Positions 12,966-23,782 of a stretch of DNA of 64,000 nucleotides are shown piece by piece; position 1 is the first letter of the stretch, and each line of letters begins with the position of its first letter. Made by a program: the position numbers and the translations under genes. Under the pieces are notes generated by a model. That model saw only the letters and a list, made by a program, of their open reading frames with translations. It did no database searches and was not told the origin of the DNA. Source of the stretch: Verrucomicrobiota bacterium (GTDB taxonomy: Bacteria; Verrucomicrobiota; Verrucomicrobiia; Chthoniobacterales; UBA10450); NCBI GenBank assembly GCA_003219175.1, contig QHPU01000041.1:61784-125783 (forward strand). Reading direction: 5' to 3'.

Positions 12966-14918
12966 TTATTTCTTCTTGTCTTCGTCGACTACTTCAAACT
13001 CTGCGTCGACCACGTCACCATTGCCGCCGCGAGCACCGGCGCCTTGTTCCGCGCTGGGACGCGGCTCTGCTTCGGGTGGCGGTCCTGCCTGCGCGCCCGC
13101 GCCGGCGGAGGCTTGCTTGTAAAGTTCGGCGCTGACTTCCTGAAACTTGTTCTGTAAGTCGTCGTAGGTCCGCTTCATCGCCTCGGTGTCATTGCGATTG
13201 ATCGCTTCACGCACCGCGGCAATGGCGTCTTCGACCTGCTTCTTCTTGTCGCCGGAAATCTTGTCCCCGAGATCTTTCAACTGCTTCTCACATTGATACG
13301 CCAGGTTGTCGGCGTTGTTCTTGATCTCGATCGCTTCCTTCGCCTTCTTGTCTTCCTCGGCGTGCAGCTCCGCTTCTTTCTGCATCTTCTCGACTTCCTC
13401 TTTCGAAAGGCCGGAGCTGCCGGTGATGGAAATTTTCTGCTCCTTGCCCGTGCCCAAATCTTTCGCGGAAACGTGCAGAATCCCGTTCGCATCAATATCG
13501 AAGGTCACTTCAATCTGCGGAACGCCACGCGGGGCCGGCGGAATTCCATCGAGATGGAAGGTGCCAAGATTCTTGTTGTCGCGCGAAAGCGGACGTTCAC
13601 CCTGCAACACCTTGATCTCGACCCCGGGCTGATTATCGCTGTAGGTCGAAAAGATCTGCGACTTCCGTGTCGGAATGGTGGTGTTACGCGGAATCATCGG
13701 TGTCGCCACGCCTCCCGCTGTTTCGATTGCCAGCGTCAGCGGCGTCACGTCGAGTAGCAGCACGTCTTTGACGTCGCCCTTAAGCACGCCACCCTGAATC
13801 GCCGCGCCGACGGCAACCACTTCGTCCGGATTTACGCCTTTGTGCGGTTCCTTGCCAATCAGAGCCCGCGCGGTCTCGATTACTTTGGGCATGCGCGTCA
13901 TACCGCCGACCAGCACCAGTTCGTTAATCTCTTTCTCGGTAAGTTTCGCGTCTTTAAGGCATGCTTTCACCGGACCGACCGTGCGCTGGAAAAGATCATC
14001 GCAAAGTTGTTCGAGTTTCGAGCGCGTCAGTTTCTTCTGAATATGTTTCGGCCCACTCGCATCCGCCGTGATGAACGGAAGATTAATCTCGTACTCCTGA
14101 GTTGAGGAGAGCGCTATCTTCGCCTTTTCTGATTCCTCTTTGATACGCTGGATCGCATCCGGCTGCTTCGTCAGATCGATCCCGGTATCTTTCTTAAATT
14201 CGTTAACGACCCAGTCCATAATGCGGGCATCCCAATCGTCACCTCCGAGGTGCGTGTCGCCGTTGGTCGCTTTTACTTCAAAGACACCGTCGCCAATTTC
14301 CAGAACGGAAATGTCAAAGGTGCCGCCGCCCAGGTCATAGACGGCAATCTTCTCGTCCTTTTTCTTGTCTAAACCGTAGGCGAGTGAAGCCGCAGTTGGC
14401 TCGTTGATGATTCGCAACACTTCGAGGCCCGCGATCTTGCCTGCGTCCTTGGTAGCGTTACGTTGCGAATCGTTGAAATAAGCCGGAACCGTAATGACAG
14501 CCTGGGTGATTTTCTCGCCCAGTTTCGCTTCCGCGTCGCTCTTCAGCTTCGCCAGAATCATCGCGGAGATTTCCGGTGGCGAAAATGTCTTACGCTCACC
14601 GTTAACTTCTACTTGAACGTGAGCGTCGCCGTTGGCGGCTTTCACGATTTTGTAAGGCACGCGATGTTCTTCTTCGTGAACCTCGTCGTACTTGCGGCCC
14701 ATAAACCGCTTGATTGAGAAAACGGTGTTCGCCGGATTCGTTACGGCCTGACGTTTCGCCGCCTGGCCAACAAGCCGCTCGCCATTTTTTGAAAAGGCGA
14801 CGATCGATGGCGTCGTCCGTGCGCCCTCGCTGTTCTCCAAAACTACGGGATCGCCACCTTCCATTACCGACATACAGGAGTTGGTGGTCCCCAAATCAAT
14901 ACCTAAAACTTTAGCCAT
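12966..14918 (-). CDS. dnaK: Molecular chaperone DnaK
   Basis: [42 protein letters not shown]; full Hsp70 motifs. Confidence 0.99.
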   Translation of the reverse strand: MAKVLGIDLGTTNSCMSVMEGGDPVVLENSEGARTTPSIVAFSKNGERLVGQAAKRQAVTNPANTVFSIKRFMGRKYDEVHEEEHRVPYKIVKAANGDAHVQVEVNGERKTFSPPEISAMILAKLKSDAEAKLGEKITQAVITVPAYFNDSQRNATKDAGKIAGLEVLRIINEPTAASLAYGLDKKKDEKIAVYDLGGGTFDISVLEIGDGVFEVKATNGDTHLGGDDWDARIMDWVVNEFKKDTGIDLTKQPDAIQRIKEESEKAKIALSSTQEYEINLPFITADASGPKHIQKKLTRSKLEQLCDDLFQRTVGPVKACLKDAKLTEKEINELVLVGGMTRMPKVIETARALIGKEPHKGVNPDEVVAVGAAIQGGVLKGDVKDVLLLDVTPLTLAIETAGGVATPMIPRNTTIPTRKSQIFSTYSDNQPGVEIKVLQGERPLSRDNKNLGTFHLDGIPPAPRGVPQIEVTFDIDANGILHVSAKDLGTGKEQKISITGSSGLSKEEVEKMQKEAELHAEEDKKAKEAIEIKNNADNLAYQCEKQLKDLGDKISGDKKKQVEDAIAAVREAINRNDTEAMKRTYDDLQNKFQEVSAELYKQASAGAGAQAGPPPEAEPRPSAEQGAGARGGNGDVVDAEFEVVDEDKKK

Positions 14919-15210
14919 TTGTGTACAGTCCTCCGCGTGCCTTGAGCAATGGCCGTTCCAAATGACATGAATCAAGCATAAGATGCTGATTTGAAGTGTA
15001 TTGTATCAGGAGCTGCAATTTTATGGTGGCCAAAATAGCGCCAGAATGACTCGAATTGCGCTGTATGGATTGGCTTGGTGAGTCAACTCGTCACCGAATT
15101 CGGCTGGAACCCGAAACCTTTTTAGAATATCAACGGGCGAGGTGCCACTGGCCCCATCGGCACCATGCCCGTGCCCCCCGCCGCTGGTATAGCCTCTGCT
15201 TGATTAGTGA

Positions 15211-15564
15211 GTGATGAACCCTGTTCGTCCCCAGACAAAAAGCGAACATGGCGACCTCCTTTTCAAGTGTCAACACTGCGCCAGTCCGCTCATTGTTGAC
15301 GCCGCGGCCGCCGGAATGACGCTGAACTGCCAGCGCTGCGGCAAACCAACGGTCGTCCCAATGATGTCAGTGCCCGTCAGCCCGACGTCGCCGCAAGAAC
15401 TCACCGACTTGCAGCGGAAATTGAAGGAGAATGAATCGCAACGGACGGAAGTAACCGGCTACATCAACCAGCTGAGCATTCAACTCCATCGCTGGAAATT
15501 GCGTTTGCAAACCTTGAACGAGCGCAAGGATGAGCTGGAAGAAGAGGTGCGCAAGAACTCGTAG
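15211..15564 (+). CDS. Small zinc-ribbon plus coiled-coil protein of unknown function
   Basis: FKCQHCASPLIVDAAAAGMTLNCQRCGKPTVVP (two CxxC) followed by a heptad-rich helix. Confidence 0.7.
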   Translation: MMNPVRPQTKSEHGDLLFKCQHCASPLIVDAAAAGMTLNCQRCGKPTVVPMMSVPVSPTSPQELTDLQRKLKENESQRTEVTGYINQLSIQLHRWKLRLQTLNERKDELEEEVRKNS

Positions 15565-15605
15565 TCCGGGTAGCTCGACCAGAGTCTGGCGCGAGCAAAC
15601 GCATT

Positions 15606-15708
15606 GCTGTAGCGGTCTAAGACCGCCGACGATTTTTGCGGCCCATCGGCTTTCCCCCGCGGTCATAAACGGCCGCTGCAGTAAAAAAACATCGGCTGGA
15701 AGCCGATG
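15606..15708. repeat. Composite hairpin repeat immediately upstream of thyA
   Basis: GCGGTCtaaGACCGC hairpin, CATCGGCtggaaGCCGATG hairpin, and partly complementary flanks GCTGTAGCGGTC / GGCCGCTGCAGT. Confidence 0.8.
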
Positions 15709-15729
15709 CCACTTTCGGTAGCGTTTGAT

Positions 15730-16524
15730 GTGCAACAATATCACGATCTCCTGCGCCTCGTCCTGGATGACGGAAAAGAGCGCAGCGATCGCACCGGCAC
15801 TGGAACGCTCTCGGTTTTTGGCGCGCAGGCGCGGTTCGATTTGCGTGAACGCTTTCCCCTGCTGACGACCAAAAAGCTTCATCTCAAATCGATCGTTTAC
15901 GAGTTACTTTGGTTTTTGCGCGGCGATACCAACGTTCGTTATCTGAACGAACACGGGGTCACTATTTGGGACGAATGGGCGGACGAAAACGGGAATCTCG
16001 GGCGCGTTTATGGCGCGCAATGGCGTGACTGGCGCGGCGCGAACGGAACTCATGTCGATCAGATTACCAAAGGGATTTCCCAAATTAGAGAAAATCCATC
16101 GAGTCGTCGTCTGATCGTGAGTGCCTGGAATCCCGCCGAGATTGACACGATGGCGTTGCCACCGTGTCACGTCCTGTTCCAATTTTATGTGAACGAGGGT
16201 GAGGTGAGCTGTCAGCTTTATCAGCGCAGCGCTGATTTATTCCTTGGCGTTCCATTCAACATCGCGAGCTACTCGTTGTTAACGATGATGGTAGCGCAGG
16301 TATGCGATCTGAAGCCGGGAGATTTTGTCCACACTTTTGGCGATCTCCATCTTTACTCGAACCATCTCGAACAGGCACGCGAGCAACTAAGTCGCGACTG
16401 CCGGGCCTTGCCGCGGATGCAATTAAATCCGGCAATCAAACGCATGGAGGACTTTCGATTCGAAGACTTTACGCTTCTGGACTATGATCCGCATCCGTCA
16501 ATCAAGGCGCCCATCTCTGTCTGA
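15730..16524 (+). CDS. thyA: Thymidylate synthase
   Basis: [66 protein letters not shown]; likely GTG start, because upstream in-frame residues come from the repeat. Confidence 0.97.
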   Translation: MQQYHDLLRLVLDDGKERSDRTGTGTLSVFGAQARFDLRERFPLLTTKKLHLKSIVYELLWFLRGDTNVRYLNEHGVTIWDEWADENGNLGRVYGAQWRDWRGANGTHVDQITKGISQIRENPSSRRLIVSAWNPAEIDTMALPPCHVLFQFYVNEGEVSCQLYQRSADLFLGVPFNIASYSLLTMMVAQVCDLKPGDFVHTFGDLHLYSNHLEQAREQLSRDCRALPRMQLNPAIKRMEDFRFEDFTLLDYDPHPSIKAPISV

Positions 16525-16590
16525 ATTATTATTTCCGAATTTGCCGGATAAAACCTGAGACTTTTCTCGCCCGTGTGGGTTGAAATAGAT

Positions 16591-17211
16591 ATGAAGTTTC
16601 TCGTGGGTGTGGGGATTTTGTTGCTATCGCTCGCGTCGGTGGGTGCGGCGGAGGGAAATCCATTCCATGTAGAAATCGATCTCCAGGATCAGGTCGCACT
16701 TCTGCTTCGCGGACGCGGCGTTGTTTTGGAATCGCCAATTTCAAGTGGACGTTACGGACACCTGACCGAAACCGGCTCCTTCAAGGTCCTCGACAAAGAG
16801 GTCAATCATCATTCAAGCATTTACGGGAAGATCGTGGACGCGAATGGCAGAACCATTGTGGCCGACGCAGATATCGATATGAAAGTACCGCGCGGTGGCA
16901 AATTTGTTCCCGCCCCCATGCGCTACTTCATGCGCTTCCACGAAGCGGATGGGATGCACGCAGGCTATCTCCCCGGCTACCCAGCATCACATGGCTGCGT
17001 GCGCATGCCGGAACAATTGGCGATTGCGTTCTACCATGCGGTGGACGTCGGCACACCGGTCACAGTTTTCGGGAGAACGCCGCGGGCGACAGGTGACTCG
17101 CCTTATGGGCCACGGTGGCAGCGCGCGATGCAGCCGTGGTTCGGTCGACCGATCGGGCCCGGATTTCGACCGCAGTACGATCCGCGCGATCTCGATCCGT
17201 GGTGGCGCTGA
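16591..17211 (+). CDS. L,D-transpeptidase (YkuD fold)
   Basis: Signal peptide; GYPASHGCVRMPEQLAIAFYHAV active-site motif. Confidence 0.9.
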   Translation: MKFLVGVGILLLSLASVGAAEGNPFHVEIDLQDQVALLLRGRGVVLESPISSGRYGHLTETGSFKVLDKEVNHHSSIYGKIVDANGRTIVADADIDMKVPRGGKFVPAPMRYFMRFHEADGMHAGYLPGYPASHGCVRMPEQLAIAFYHAVDVGTPVTVFGRTPRATGDSPYGPRWQRAMQPWFGRPIGPGFRPQYDPRDLDPWWR

Positions 17212-17265
17212 TCGCGAATCTCAGGGCGCTTCTTTCCCCTTCTCAGATTAATCGCGTTCGCGCGC

Positions 17266-19464
17266 TCAGTGATTGGTGCTGGCAGTTTTCGGACCGCGCT
17301 CAAGCTGAACCAGGTCCGACAAAATGTTGAGCGTCTCATCGCGCTCGGGATCGATCACAGGGTCTTTCGTGTCATCGTCCACACCGCCCAGAACATCATC
17401 GCTGTCGGCATCGCCGGCCGCTTCCGGCGCAACTTTGGCCGAACCGTTCTTTTTCGCCGAGGCCAGTTTACCGGGATACATAATGAGCTGAAGATTCGGC
17501 TTATCGACAGTATCCAGCGTCACGCGATAAACGCGCGGCTCCTCGACGTTGCGCGCCAGACGCTCTTTCGTCCGCAATTCCTTGCGCGTCTTGTCCTCGG
17601 AAAGTTCTCTCTTCCGCACATCTTCATTAAGGGAAATGCGATTCTCATCGAGTCGATGGCGCAGCCGGTCCATGTCTTCCTGCACATAATGGAACTCGGC
17701 GTCATTTGGGATCCGTTCGGCCGACCGCCGTTTTAACTCGTCAAGGTAAAGCGACACGGGCTCGTTCCACTTGGTGTATTTTGCCTTGGGTACTTCGTCA
17801 TAAGGCAAACAATTCTTTAGAGCCCCTTCGGCAAACTCAGGCAGGTCAGTCAGCGACGGCAACACAATGTCCGAGGCAACACCGTGCAGCTGAGTTGAGC
17901 CGCCGGCTACTCGGTAAAATTTCTGGATGGTTAATTTTAGCGCGCCATCTTTGTGCGAGCGGCTGCCCAGCAGCGAAGTATAACCGCCGATATCTAGAAT
18001 GGTCTGCACGGTTCCTTTGCCGAACGTGCACTGGTCGCCTACAACAACAGCGCGCCCATAATCCTGCAGCGCCGCCGCGAAAATTTCGCTAGCCGACGCG
18101 CTTTGTCGGCTGGTCAGGACAATGAGCGGCCCCGAGTACGCGATTCCAGGATCCGGATCGCTTGAGACCACGATGTTGCCATTCGAGCCTTTGGTTTGCA
18201 CGATCGGCCCCGACTTCAAAAACAACCCCGTCAGCGAAATCACTTCTTCCAGCGAACCGCCTCCGTTGCGCCGCAAATCCACCACCAGACCGGAAATGTT
18301 TTCCTTCTTCAGCCGCTTCAACAACGCCAATACATCTTTCGTCGTGCTCTTGGCGTGATGATCCATATCCGCGTAAAAGGACGGCAGCGTGATCCAGCCG
18401 AGCTTCACCGGACGGCCTTCGTCATCCTTCTTGATGATAATGTCGGCGCGCGCTTCCTGGTCTTTCAATTTAATTTCATCGCGCACCAGTTCGACGTTTT
18501 TGCGCTTGGAAGGATCGGCTGCGTCAACCGGGATCACTAGTAGCCGGACTTTTGTTCCTTTCTTGCCGCGGATCATTTCCACCACTTTGTCCAGGCGCAT
18601 ATCTCGGACGTCGGTGAAGTCCCCCGTTCCTTGTCCGACGGCAGTGATGCGATCACCGACCTTGAGTCGGCCATCGACCTGTGCTGGCCCACCCGGCACC
18701 AAGCTCTCGATCTTGGCGTAACCATCTTCCGTTCGCAGCATCGCCCCGATGCCAACGAGCGAGAGCCCCATGTTGATACTGAAGTTTTTCAGATCGGATT
18801 CAGATAAGTATTCAGAGTGCGGATCGTAAGCCAGGGCAACGGCGTCGAGGAAAAACTTCGCCTGTTCATCGCGATCACTTTCGTGGACATTGCGCGCAAG
18901 CCGATCGTATCGGCGCGCGACCAACTGCGGTCCGGGTTCGATTGGATGCTCGCTCAGATGTTCCTGCAAAAGCTCGCTCATGATCCGGCCATGCCACAGC
19001 TCCTCTGCCTCGGCCATATTTTTTGGCCAGGGGCTTTTCTCGCGCCTGAAATCGATCGTTCCGTCGGTTTTGAAATCGACCGGTTGTTTGAGCGATTCCT
19101 TGATCTTAGCGACACGCTCATCGACTCGCTTTTGATAAAGATCGTAGATCTCGTAAGCGGGTTTGAGGTTGCCCAGTAAAATATCGTCATCGAGCGCGGC
19201 ACCATACTTTTGTGTAATGGCATCGATGTCTTCCTGGGTGAAAAACAGGTGAGTATAATCCAGCAGTTCGAGGTAGCTCCGCAAAATCTTGCCCGACATG
19301 TCGTCGTTCAATTGCTTGTGCGTGTAATGTCCTTCCTCCAGCAGCCTTCCTACTGAGACGCAGACGTTGTCGAGGTCGGTTTTGGCCGGAAGTGCGGGTG
19401 TCGGCGCCAGGCTAACCAGGAAGATTGCCGCCGCCGTGGTGTAAGAACGAAAACGAGAGTTCAT
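17266..19464 (-). CDS. prc: Carboxy-terminal (tail-specific) processing protease, S41 family
   Basis: PDZ core SLVPGGPAQVDGRLKVGDRITAVGQG; DLRRNGGGSLEEVISLTGLFL; TSRQSASASEIFAAALQDYGRAVVVGDQCTFGKGTVQ. Confidence 0.94.
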   Translation of the reverse strand: MNSRFRSYTTAAAIFLVSLAPTPALPAKTDLDNVCVSVGRLLEEGHYTHKQLNDDMSGKILRSYLELLDYTHLFFTQEDIDAITQKYGAALDDDILLGNLKPAYEIYDLYQKRVDERVAKIKESLKQPVDFKTDGTIDFRREKSPWPKNMAEAEELWHGRIMSELLQEHLSEHPIEPGPQLVARRYDRLARNVHESDRDEQAKFFLDAVALAYDPHSEYLSESDLKNFSINMGLSLVGIGAMLRTEDGYAKIESLVPGGPAQVDGRLKVGDRITAVGQGTGDFTDVRDMRLDKVVEMIRGKKGTKVRLLVIPVDAADPSKRKNVELVRDEIKLKDQEARADIIIKKDDEGRPVKLGWITLPSFYADMDHHAKSTTKDVLALLKRLKKENISGLVVDLRRNGGGSLEEVISLTGLFLKSGPIVQTKGSNGNIVVSSDPDPGIAYSGPLIVLTSRQSASASEIFAAALQDYGRAVVVGDQCTFGKGTVQTILDIGGYTSLLGSRSHKDGALKLTIQKFYRVAGGSTQLHGVASDIVLPSLTDLPEFAEGALKNCLPYDEVPKAKYTKWNEPVSLYLDELKRRSAERIPNDAEFHYVQEDMDRLRHRLDENRISLNEDVRKRELSEDKTRKELRTKERLARNVEEPRVYRVTLDTVDKPNLQLIMYPGKLASAKKNGSAKVAPEAAGDADSDDVLGGVDDDTKDPVIDPERDETLNILSDLVQLERGPKTASTNH

Positions 19465-19578
19465 GCCCTGAAAAAGAAGTTTTCCATAGTCGCAGATCGT
19501 CGCTCTGAACGCAAGAACTCCCCTTGAATCCCAGACCGCCGCAGCGATTAAGAAGACAATCGACGGACCAGAATATTC

Positions 19579-19603
19579 AAAAAAAGCGTGCTATTTGGCA
19601 CGC
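19579..19603 (-). terminator. Intrinsic terminator-like hairpin upstream of prc
   Basis: Minus strand reads GCGTGC-CAAATA-GCACGC-TTTTTTT. Confidence 0.65.
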
Positions 19604-19613
19604 CTGACAACGT

Positions 19614-20225
19614 ATGAAATACGACACATTTTGCGGGGGAATTTTCGAAACGAATTGCTATCTTTTTCACGCCCCGGAAGGAGTTGTTCTATTTGACGCA
19701 CCAGAGGGATGTTGCACATGGCTTCAAAATCGAGGGGTCGACTTAAAGCTGCTGATCCTAACCCACGGCCACGTCGATCACGTTATCGATGTCGCAAAAA
19801 TTAAGCGAAAATTTGATTGCCCGATAGGTTGTCACTGCGATACCGCCCCTATGATCTCTGATCCGAATTTTTTCCGGAACTTCGGGTTTGGCTTCGATCT
19901 CGAACCTGTCGCGCCCGATTTTTTCATCGAGGAAACGGCCGAGCGCGAATTTCTCGGGGCAAAATTTCAAATTTTCGAAGTTCCCGGCCACTGTCCCGGG
20001 AGCCTTTGCTTTTTCCTGCGCCCCCAAAAGCTTTTAGTCGGGGGCGATGTTCTCTTTGCCGGGGGCGTGGGGCGATGGGACCTGCCCGGTGGCGACGCGC
20101 CACAGTTGTTCCAGGGAATTAAAGAAAAGTTATTCCCGCTCGGCGATGACATCATCGTCCTTCCCGGCCACGGCCCACCCACCAAGATCGGGGAAGAACG
20201 TAGAACGAACCCGTTCGTGCGTTAG
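19614..20225 (+). CDS. MBL-fold metallohydrolase
   Basis: LTHGHVDHVIDVAKI; EVPGHCPGSLCFFL; VGGDVLFAGGVGRWDLPGGD; VLPGHGPPTKIGEER. Confidence 0.93.
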   Translation: MKYDTFCGGIFETNCYLFHAPEGVVLFDAPEGCCTWLQNRGVDLKLLILTHGHVDHVIDVAKIKRKFDCPIGCHCDTAPMISDPNFFRNFGFGFDLEPVAPDFFIEETAEREFLGAKFQIFEVPGHCPGSLCFFLRPQKLLVGGDVLFAGGVGRWDLPGGDAPQLFQGIKEKLFPLGDDIIVLPGHGPPTKIGEERRTNPFVR

Positions 20226-20250
20226 CTCATAGGTCCAATGAACCTAGGGC

Positions 20251-21222
20251 CTATACCCTATTTGACATCGCGAGAAAATAAAAAATCACCAAGTCCTGCA
20301 CAAAGTGAATGGCGAATGCCCAGCCCACACCCCGTGTTTCCAGCATGCTCTTGCCCCAAATAAATCCGGCAATTGTCGCCATCGCGACACCGAGCCAGCC
20401 GGATGGCTGTCCAAAATAGTGGCCAAGTCCGAAAAAAACCGCCGTTAACCAAATGCCTTCATGGGGTGGCAACACGTTGCGAAGATGCGCCAAAGGAACG
20501 CAACGGAATTGGAATTCCTCGTTCGCAGCATTGAGGGCGGCGGTGGCTACCGCCCACGGGAACAATTCCCAATGCTGGGTGAGTTGCCAAAAATTGGGCC
20601 GAAGATTGGAAAATAAGAACGCGATCATCGCCACCGCGAAGATCAGCACGATCGGCGGCCCAAGATGCGACCATCGCAGCGGGCTGCGAAACCAGAGAAT
20701 CCGCTCCGGCTTGACCGGCGCGTTCATATATCCTACACGCAGAAAAAGGTCGTCTCGGGTAATCCGGTGCCCGATAAAAGTGGTCAGCATGAGGAGCGCC
20801 CCCGTCGCATTCAGCAAACGCGTCACGAACATTTTTGGCCCCCAGTCGAGATCGTCCGTCAATCGCTGAACCGGCGCCCAGTCGGTGAGCATCGGCGCGA
20901 TCACAGACCACCCCAGTCGCAGAACTGCAATGGTAAGAAGAAAACCACTCAAAACTCGCAGTCGACTCGACCTGCCAACGATCGCTGAAGCGGCGACAAG
21001 TACAAGAACCTGAGCAACAGGTACCGAATAGCCCTCCTCGCCGGCGGAACGACTCAAAATCGTCAGCAGAAGGCTTCCGGAAAGCATTGCGCCCCAGGCT
21101 ATCGGCCGGCACCAGGGATCTGCCCGCGCAGGCAATGCCCCTAGCGCAGGTACAGACGCTGGCGGTGCATCTGTTACCGCGGTCGAGCACGAAACTGGTT
21201 TTTCGCTAAGGGATCCAGCCAT
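20251..21222 (-). CDS. CPBP family intramembrane metalloprotease
   Basis: NEEFQFR (EExxxR) and FFGLGHYFG motifs in a polytopic membrane protein. Confidence 0.82.
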   Translation of the reverse strand: MAGSLSEKPVSCSTAVTDAPPASVPALGALPARADPWCRPIAWGAMLSGSLLLTILSRSAGEEGYSVPVAQVLVLVAASAIVGRSSRLRVLSGFLLTIAVLRLGWSVIAPMLTDWAPVQRLTDDLDWGPKMFVTRLLNATGALLMLTTFIGHRITRDDLFLRVGYMNAPVKPERILWFRSPLRWSHLGPPIVLIFAVAMIAFLFSNLRPNFWQLTQHWELFPWAVATAALNAANEEFQFRCVPLAHLRNVLPPHEGIWLTAVFFGLGHYFGQPSGWLGVAMATIAGFIWGKSMLETRGVGWAFAIHFVQDLVIFYFLAMSNRV

Positions 21223-22204
21223 TGTCTGGCAGACTAGCAAGCGCCACGCCCAATGGCTTAAGCAAGTCGATCTCGGCGACCACCTTACATAATGAATTCA
21301 ACGCCGCCGGGATATGCCCAATGAATTGCCGGTTCCCTTTAACCAGCCCTAGAAAACCATAAGCCCCAAGCGCTTGCATTAACCGTTGCATCGCGCAAAG
21401 CCGTAGCGTTTCTGGCATTTCCGTTGCCGATTGCAGCCCACGGCGCCCTCTATAATAAGACCAAAGTTCCTCGCGCTCGACTGCGGACAGCCGTACGTAA
21501 GGGTCAAATAACAAAGAAGCTAGGTCGTACTCCGCCAAGCCGGGACGCATCCCCTGGAAATCGATCAAATACGCATGGCCCGCCCGCACAATAATGTTTT
21601 GCGACTGAAAATCGCGGTGCACTAACGTTCGTGGCAACCCGGCCAGGCGATCCGCAATCTCCTTAAGCGCCGGCAGCGATGCCAGCTCGCGTTGGGTCCC
21701 CTCGTCGACGCCAAAAATTCTTCCCAGACAGTTTTCGAAAAAATAATTCTGCTCCCATCGATAAAGCGCGGCATTAAATTCCGGCGGCATTTCTCCATCC
21801 AACTCCGACCATTCGCTCTGGGGCAGGTCATGAAGTTTCGTGATTTCATCCAAGGCCGATCGATAAAGCGCGCCGCGCACTAGCCAGCTATCATCGCGGA
21901 AACTGAAAAGATCGCTCTCGCCCAAGTCCTCGATCCAAATCAATCCTTCTTCGGGGTCATGAAAATAAATCTTCGGCGCGGCAATCCCATGTTCCGTCAA
22001 AAATTCAGCGATGCGCACGTAGTGCCGGTTTTCGACACGCTCGAGGTTGTATTTCACCAAAATGAGCGATTCCCCAGGCGCACAACTAATGCGGTAAAAT
22101 CTGCGATCGGAACCCCCCTTCTCGATCGGCGCGATTTCAATTTCTCCCTCGCTGAAAGCCGGTAAGTGCCGGCGGGTTTGGCGAAGAAGCAGTTCCGTTT
22201 TCAT
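21206..22204 (-). CDS. amgK: Aminoglycoside phosphotransferase-like sugar kinase (AmgK-like)
   Basis: GGSDRRFYRI; LVHRDFQSQNIIVRAGHAYLIDFQGMRPGLAEYDLASLLFDPYV; coupled (ATGA) to a MurU-like nucleotidyltransferase. Confidence 0.75.
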   Translation of the reverse strand: MKTELLLRQTRRHLPAFSEGEIEIAPIEKGGSDRRFYRISCAPGESLILVKYNLERVENRHYVRIAEFLTEHGIAAPKIYFHDPEEGLIWIEDLGESDLFSFRDDSWLVRGALYRSALDEITKLHDLPQSEWSELDGEMPPEFNAALYRWEQNYFFENCLGRIFGVDEGTQRELASLPALKEIADRLAGLPRTLVHRDFQSQNIIVRAGHAYLIDFQGMRPGLAEYDLASLLFDPYVRLSAVEREELWSYYRGRRGLQSATEMPETLRLCAMQRLMQALGAYGFLGLVKGNRQFIGHIPAALNSLCKVVAEIDLLKPLGVALASLPDNGWIP

Positions 22205-23139
22205 ACGATGGCGTTTTGCAGAATCCCCGCGGCCCTCTGCCGCGTGCGGACAATACAACCTTGTAACTCGCTTAGAGAAGCAATTTGTGCACCGGGCCAA
22301 ACAATCGTGTCGCGAAGGATAGCGCCCGCGCCAATGTAACAATTGGCGCCCACGACGGTTAGGCCGCGCAACTGCGCGCTGGTATCAATTGTCGCGCTTT
22401 TCGCGATCCGTGCTGCCCAATCGGCATCGTGGATGAAATCCGGACTCCAATTTTCGGATGAAATCATCCGATGCGCTTCCACATATTGCGCGCTCGAACC
22501 GATGTTAAGCCACTTGCCTTCGTTCAAGACAATGCCGCCAATTTTCCCCCCTTCCTTGATCCAATCGAGCAGGACGGGAATAAACGATATTTTTCGCTGC
22601 GGAATGCGCTGAAAAATTTTTCTGCCCCAGACCGCAATATTCGCAAAATCGTAATCACCGGCGATGCCGAATCGTTCCCCAATGTCGACGATACGTCCTT
22701 CTCGAAATGCAATCGAAGGCTTAAATCCTGTCTCGCGCAAGGCAAGAGTGACATCGTTCCCAGCACGGAAATGCTCCTCAATTAGCGAGAACAACGGAAC
22801 GTCCGTGAGGATGTCGCCGCTATAGGTGAGGAAATCACCCTCGCGCAGAAACCGTTCGACATTCTTGATCCCGCCGCCGGTTTCGAGCAATTCCGGCTCG
22901 TTCACGAGATCAAGCGGGCGACCGCGATAGTTCTTCTCCGCAAACTGGCGTTCGAACAAATGCGGTAGTCGATGCGTATTGATGACGAAACGCTGAATGC
23001 CAGTAGCGATTAAATGATCAACCGCGAAGGTGATGAGCGGCTTCTGAAAAATCGGCACCAGCGGTTTTGGCAACTCATCGGTCAGCGGCCGAAGACGCAT
23101 TCCCAATCCGGCAGCAAGAACGAAAGCCTGCGTAATCAC
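22201..23139 (-). CDS. murU: Sugar-1-phosphate nucleotidyltransferase (MurU-like)
   Basis: FVLAAGLGMRLRPLTDELPKPLVPIFQKPLI; GTG start at 23139. Confidence 0.78.
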   Translation of the reverse strand: MITQAFVLAAGLGMRLRPLTDELPKPLVPIFQKPLITFAVDHLIATGIQRFVINTHRLPHLFERQFAEKNYRGRPLDLVNEPELLETGGGIKNVERFLREGDFLTYSGDILTDVPLFSLIEEHFRAGNDVTLALRETGFKPSIAFREGRIVDIGERFGIAGDYDFANIAVWGRKIFQRIPQRKISFIPVLLDWIKEGGKIGGIVLNEGKWLNIGSSAQYVEAHRMISSENWSPDFIHDADWAARIAKSATIDTSAQLRGLTVVGANCYIGAGAILRDTIVWPGAQIASLSELQGCIVRTRQRAAGILQNAIV

Positions 23140-23178
23140 TGGCTTGTGCTGAGGAGGAGGTCGGCTAAAAATTGAGGC

Positions 23179-23673
23179 ATGGCGGAAGAAACGGTCTGGC
23201 GTGGCACTTCTTCGCAAATGAAAAATGTAAGTGTCTTCCTTTTCTGCGGCCTTTGCCTGTGCGCTCCCATTGTTTTGTTCGCGATTCTCTGGCGCAACGA
23301 ATCCACCAGAGACTTCAGCCCATACATTTTTACTCTAGCCATCGTCCCGATTTTCATCGCCCTCGCCCGTTTCCTCCAGACCAAAAACAGAGTTTACGAA
23401 CTCACCACTGAACGGCTGAAAATTAGCCAAGGCGTCTTTAACAAAGTGACCGATACCCTCGAGCTTTATCGCGTGAAGGATTTGGAAACTCGCCAGCCGT
23501 TTTGGCAGCGCATTTTCCGCGTCGAAAATATCTACATCAGTACCTCCGATATCTCCACCCCGGTCGTGGTCATCGAGGCGGTGCCGCAAAAGGTCGGCCT
23601 CACAGACAAAATTCGTAACGCCGTCGAAAACATTCGCATGCAAAAAAAGGTGCGCGAGCTCGACATTGAATAG
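23179..23673 (+). CDS. PH-domain (bPH2) membrane protein
   Basis: Two TM segments then NRVYELTTERLKISQGVFNKVTDTLELYRVKDLETRQPFWQRIFRVENIYI. Confidence 0.85.
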   Translation: MAEETVWRGTSSQMKNVSVFLFCGLCLCAPIVLFAILWRNESTRDFSPYIFTLAIVPIFIALARFLQTKNRVYELTTERLKISQGVFNKVTDTLELYRVKDLETRQPFWQRIFRVENIYISTSDISTPVVVIEAVPQKVGLTDKIRNAVENIRMQKKVRELDIE

Positions 23674-23782
23674 CAGTAGCGCCCCGGGCGGCAAAGAGCG
23701 GCTGTTCAGTGCCAACCCGGCTCGGACCTGCCACCGCCGAACCCAAACGGCGCTAGCCGCCGCGCCTCCCTCCTAAACGCCA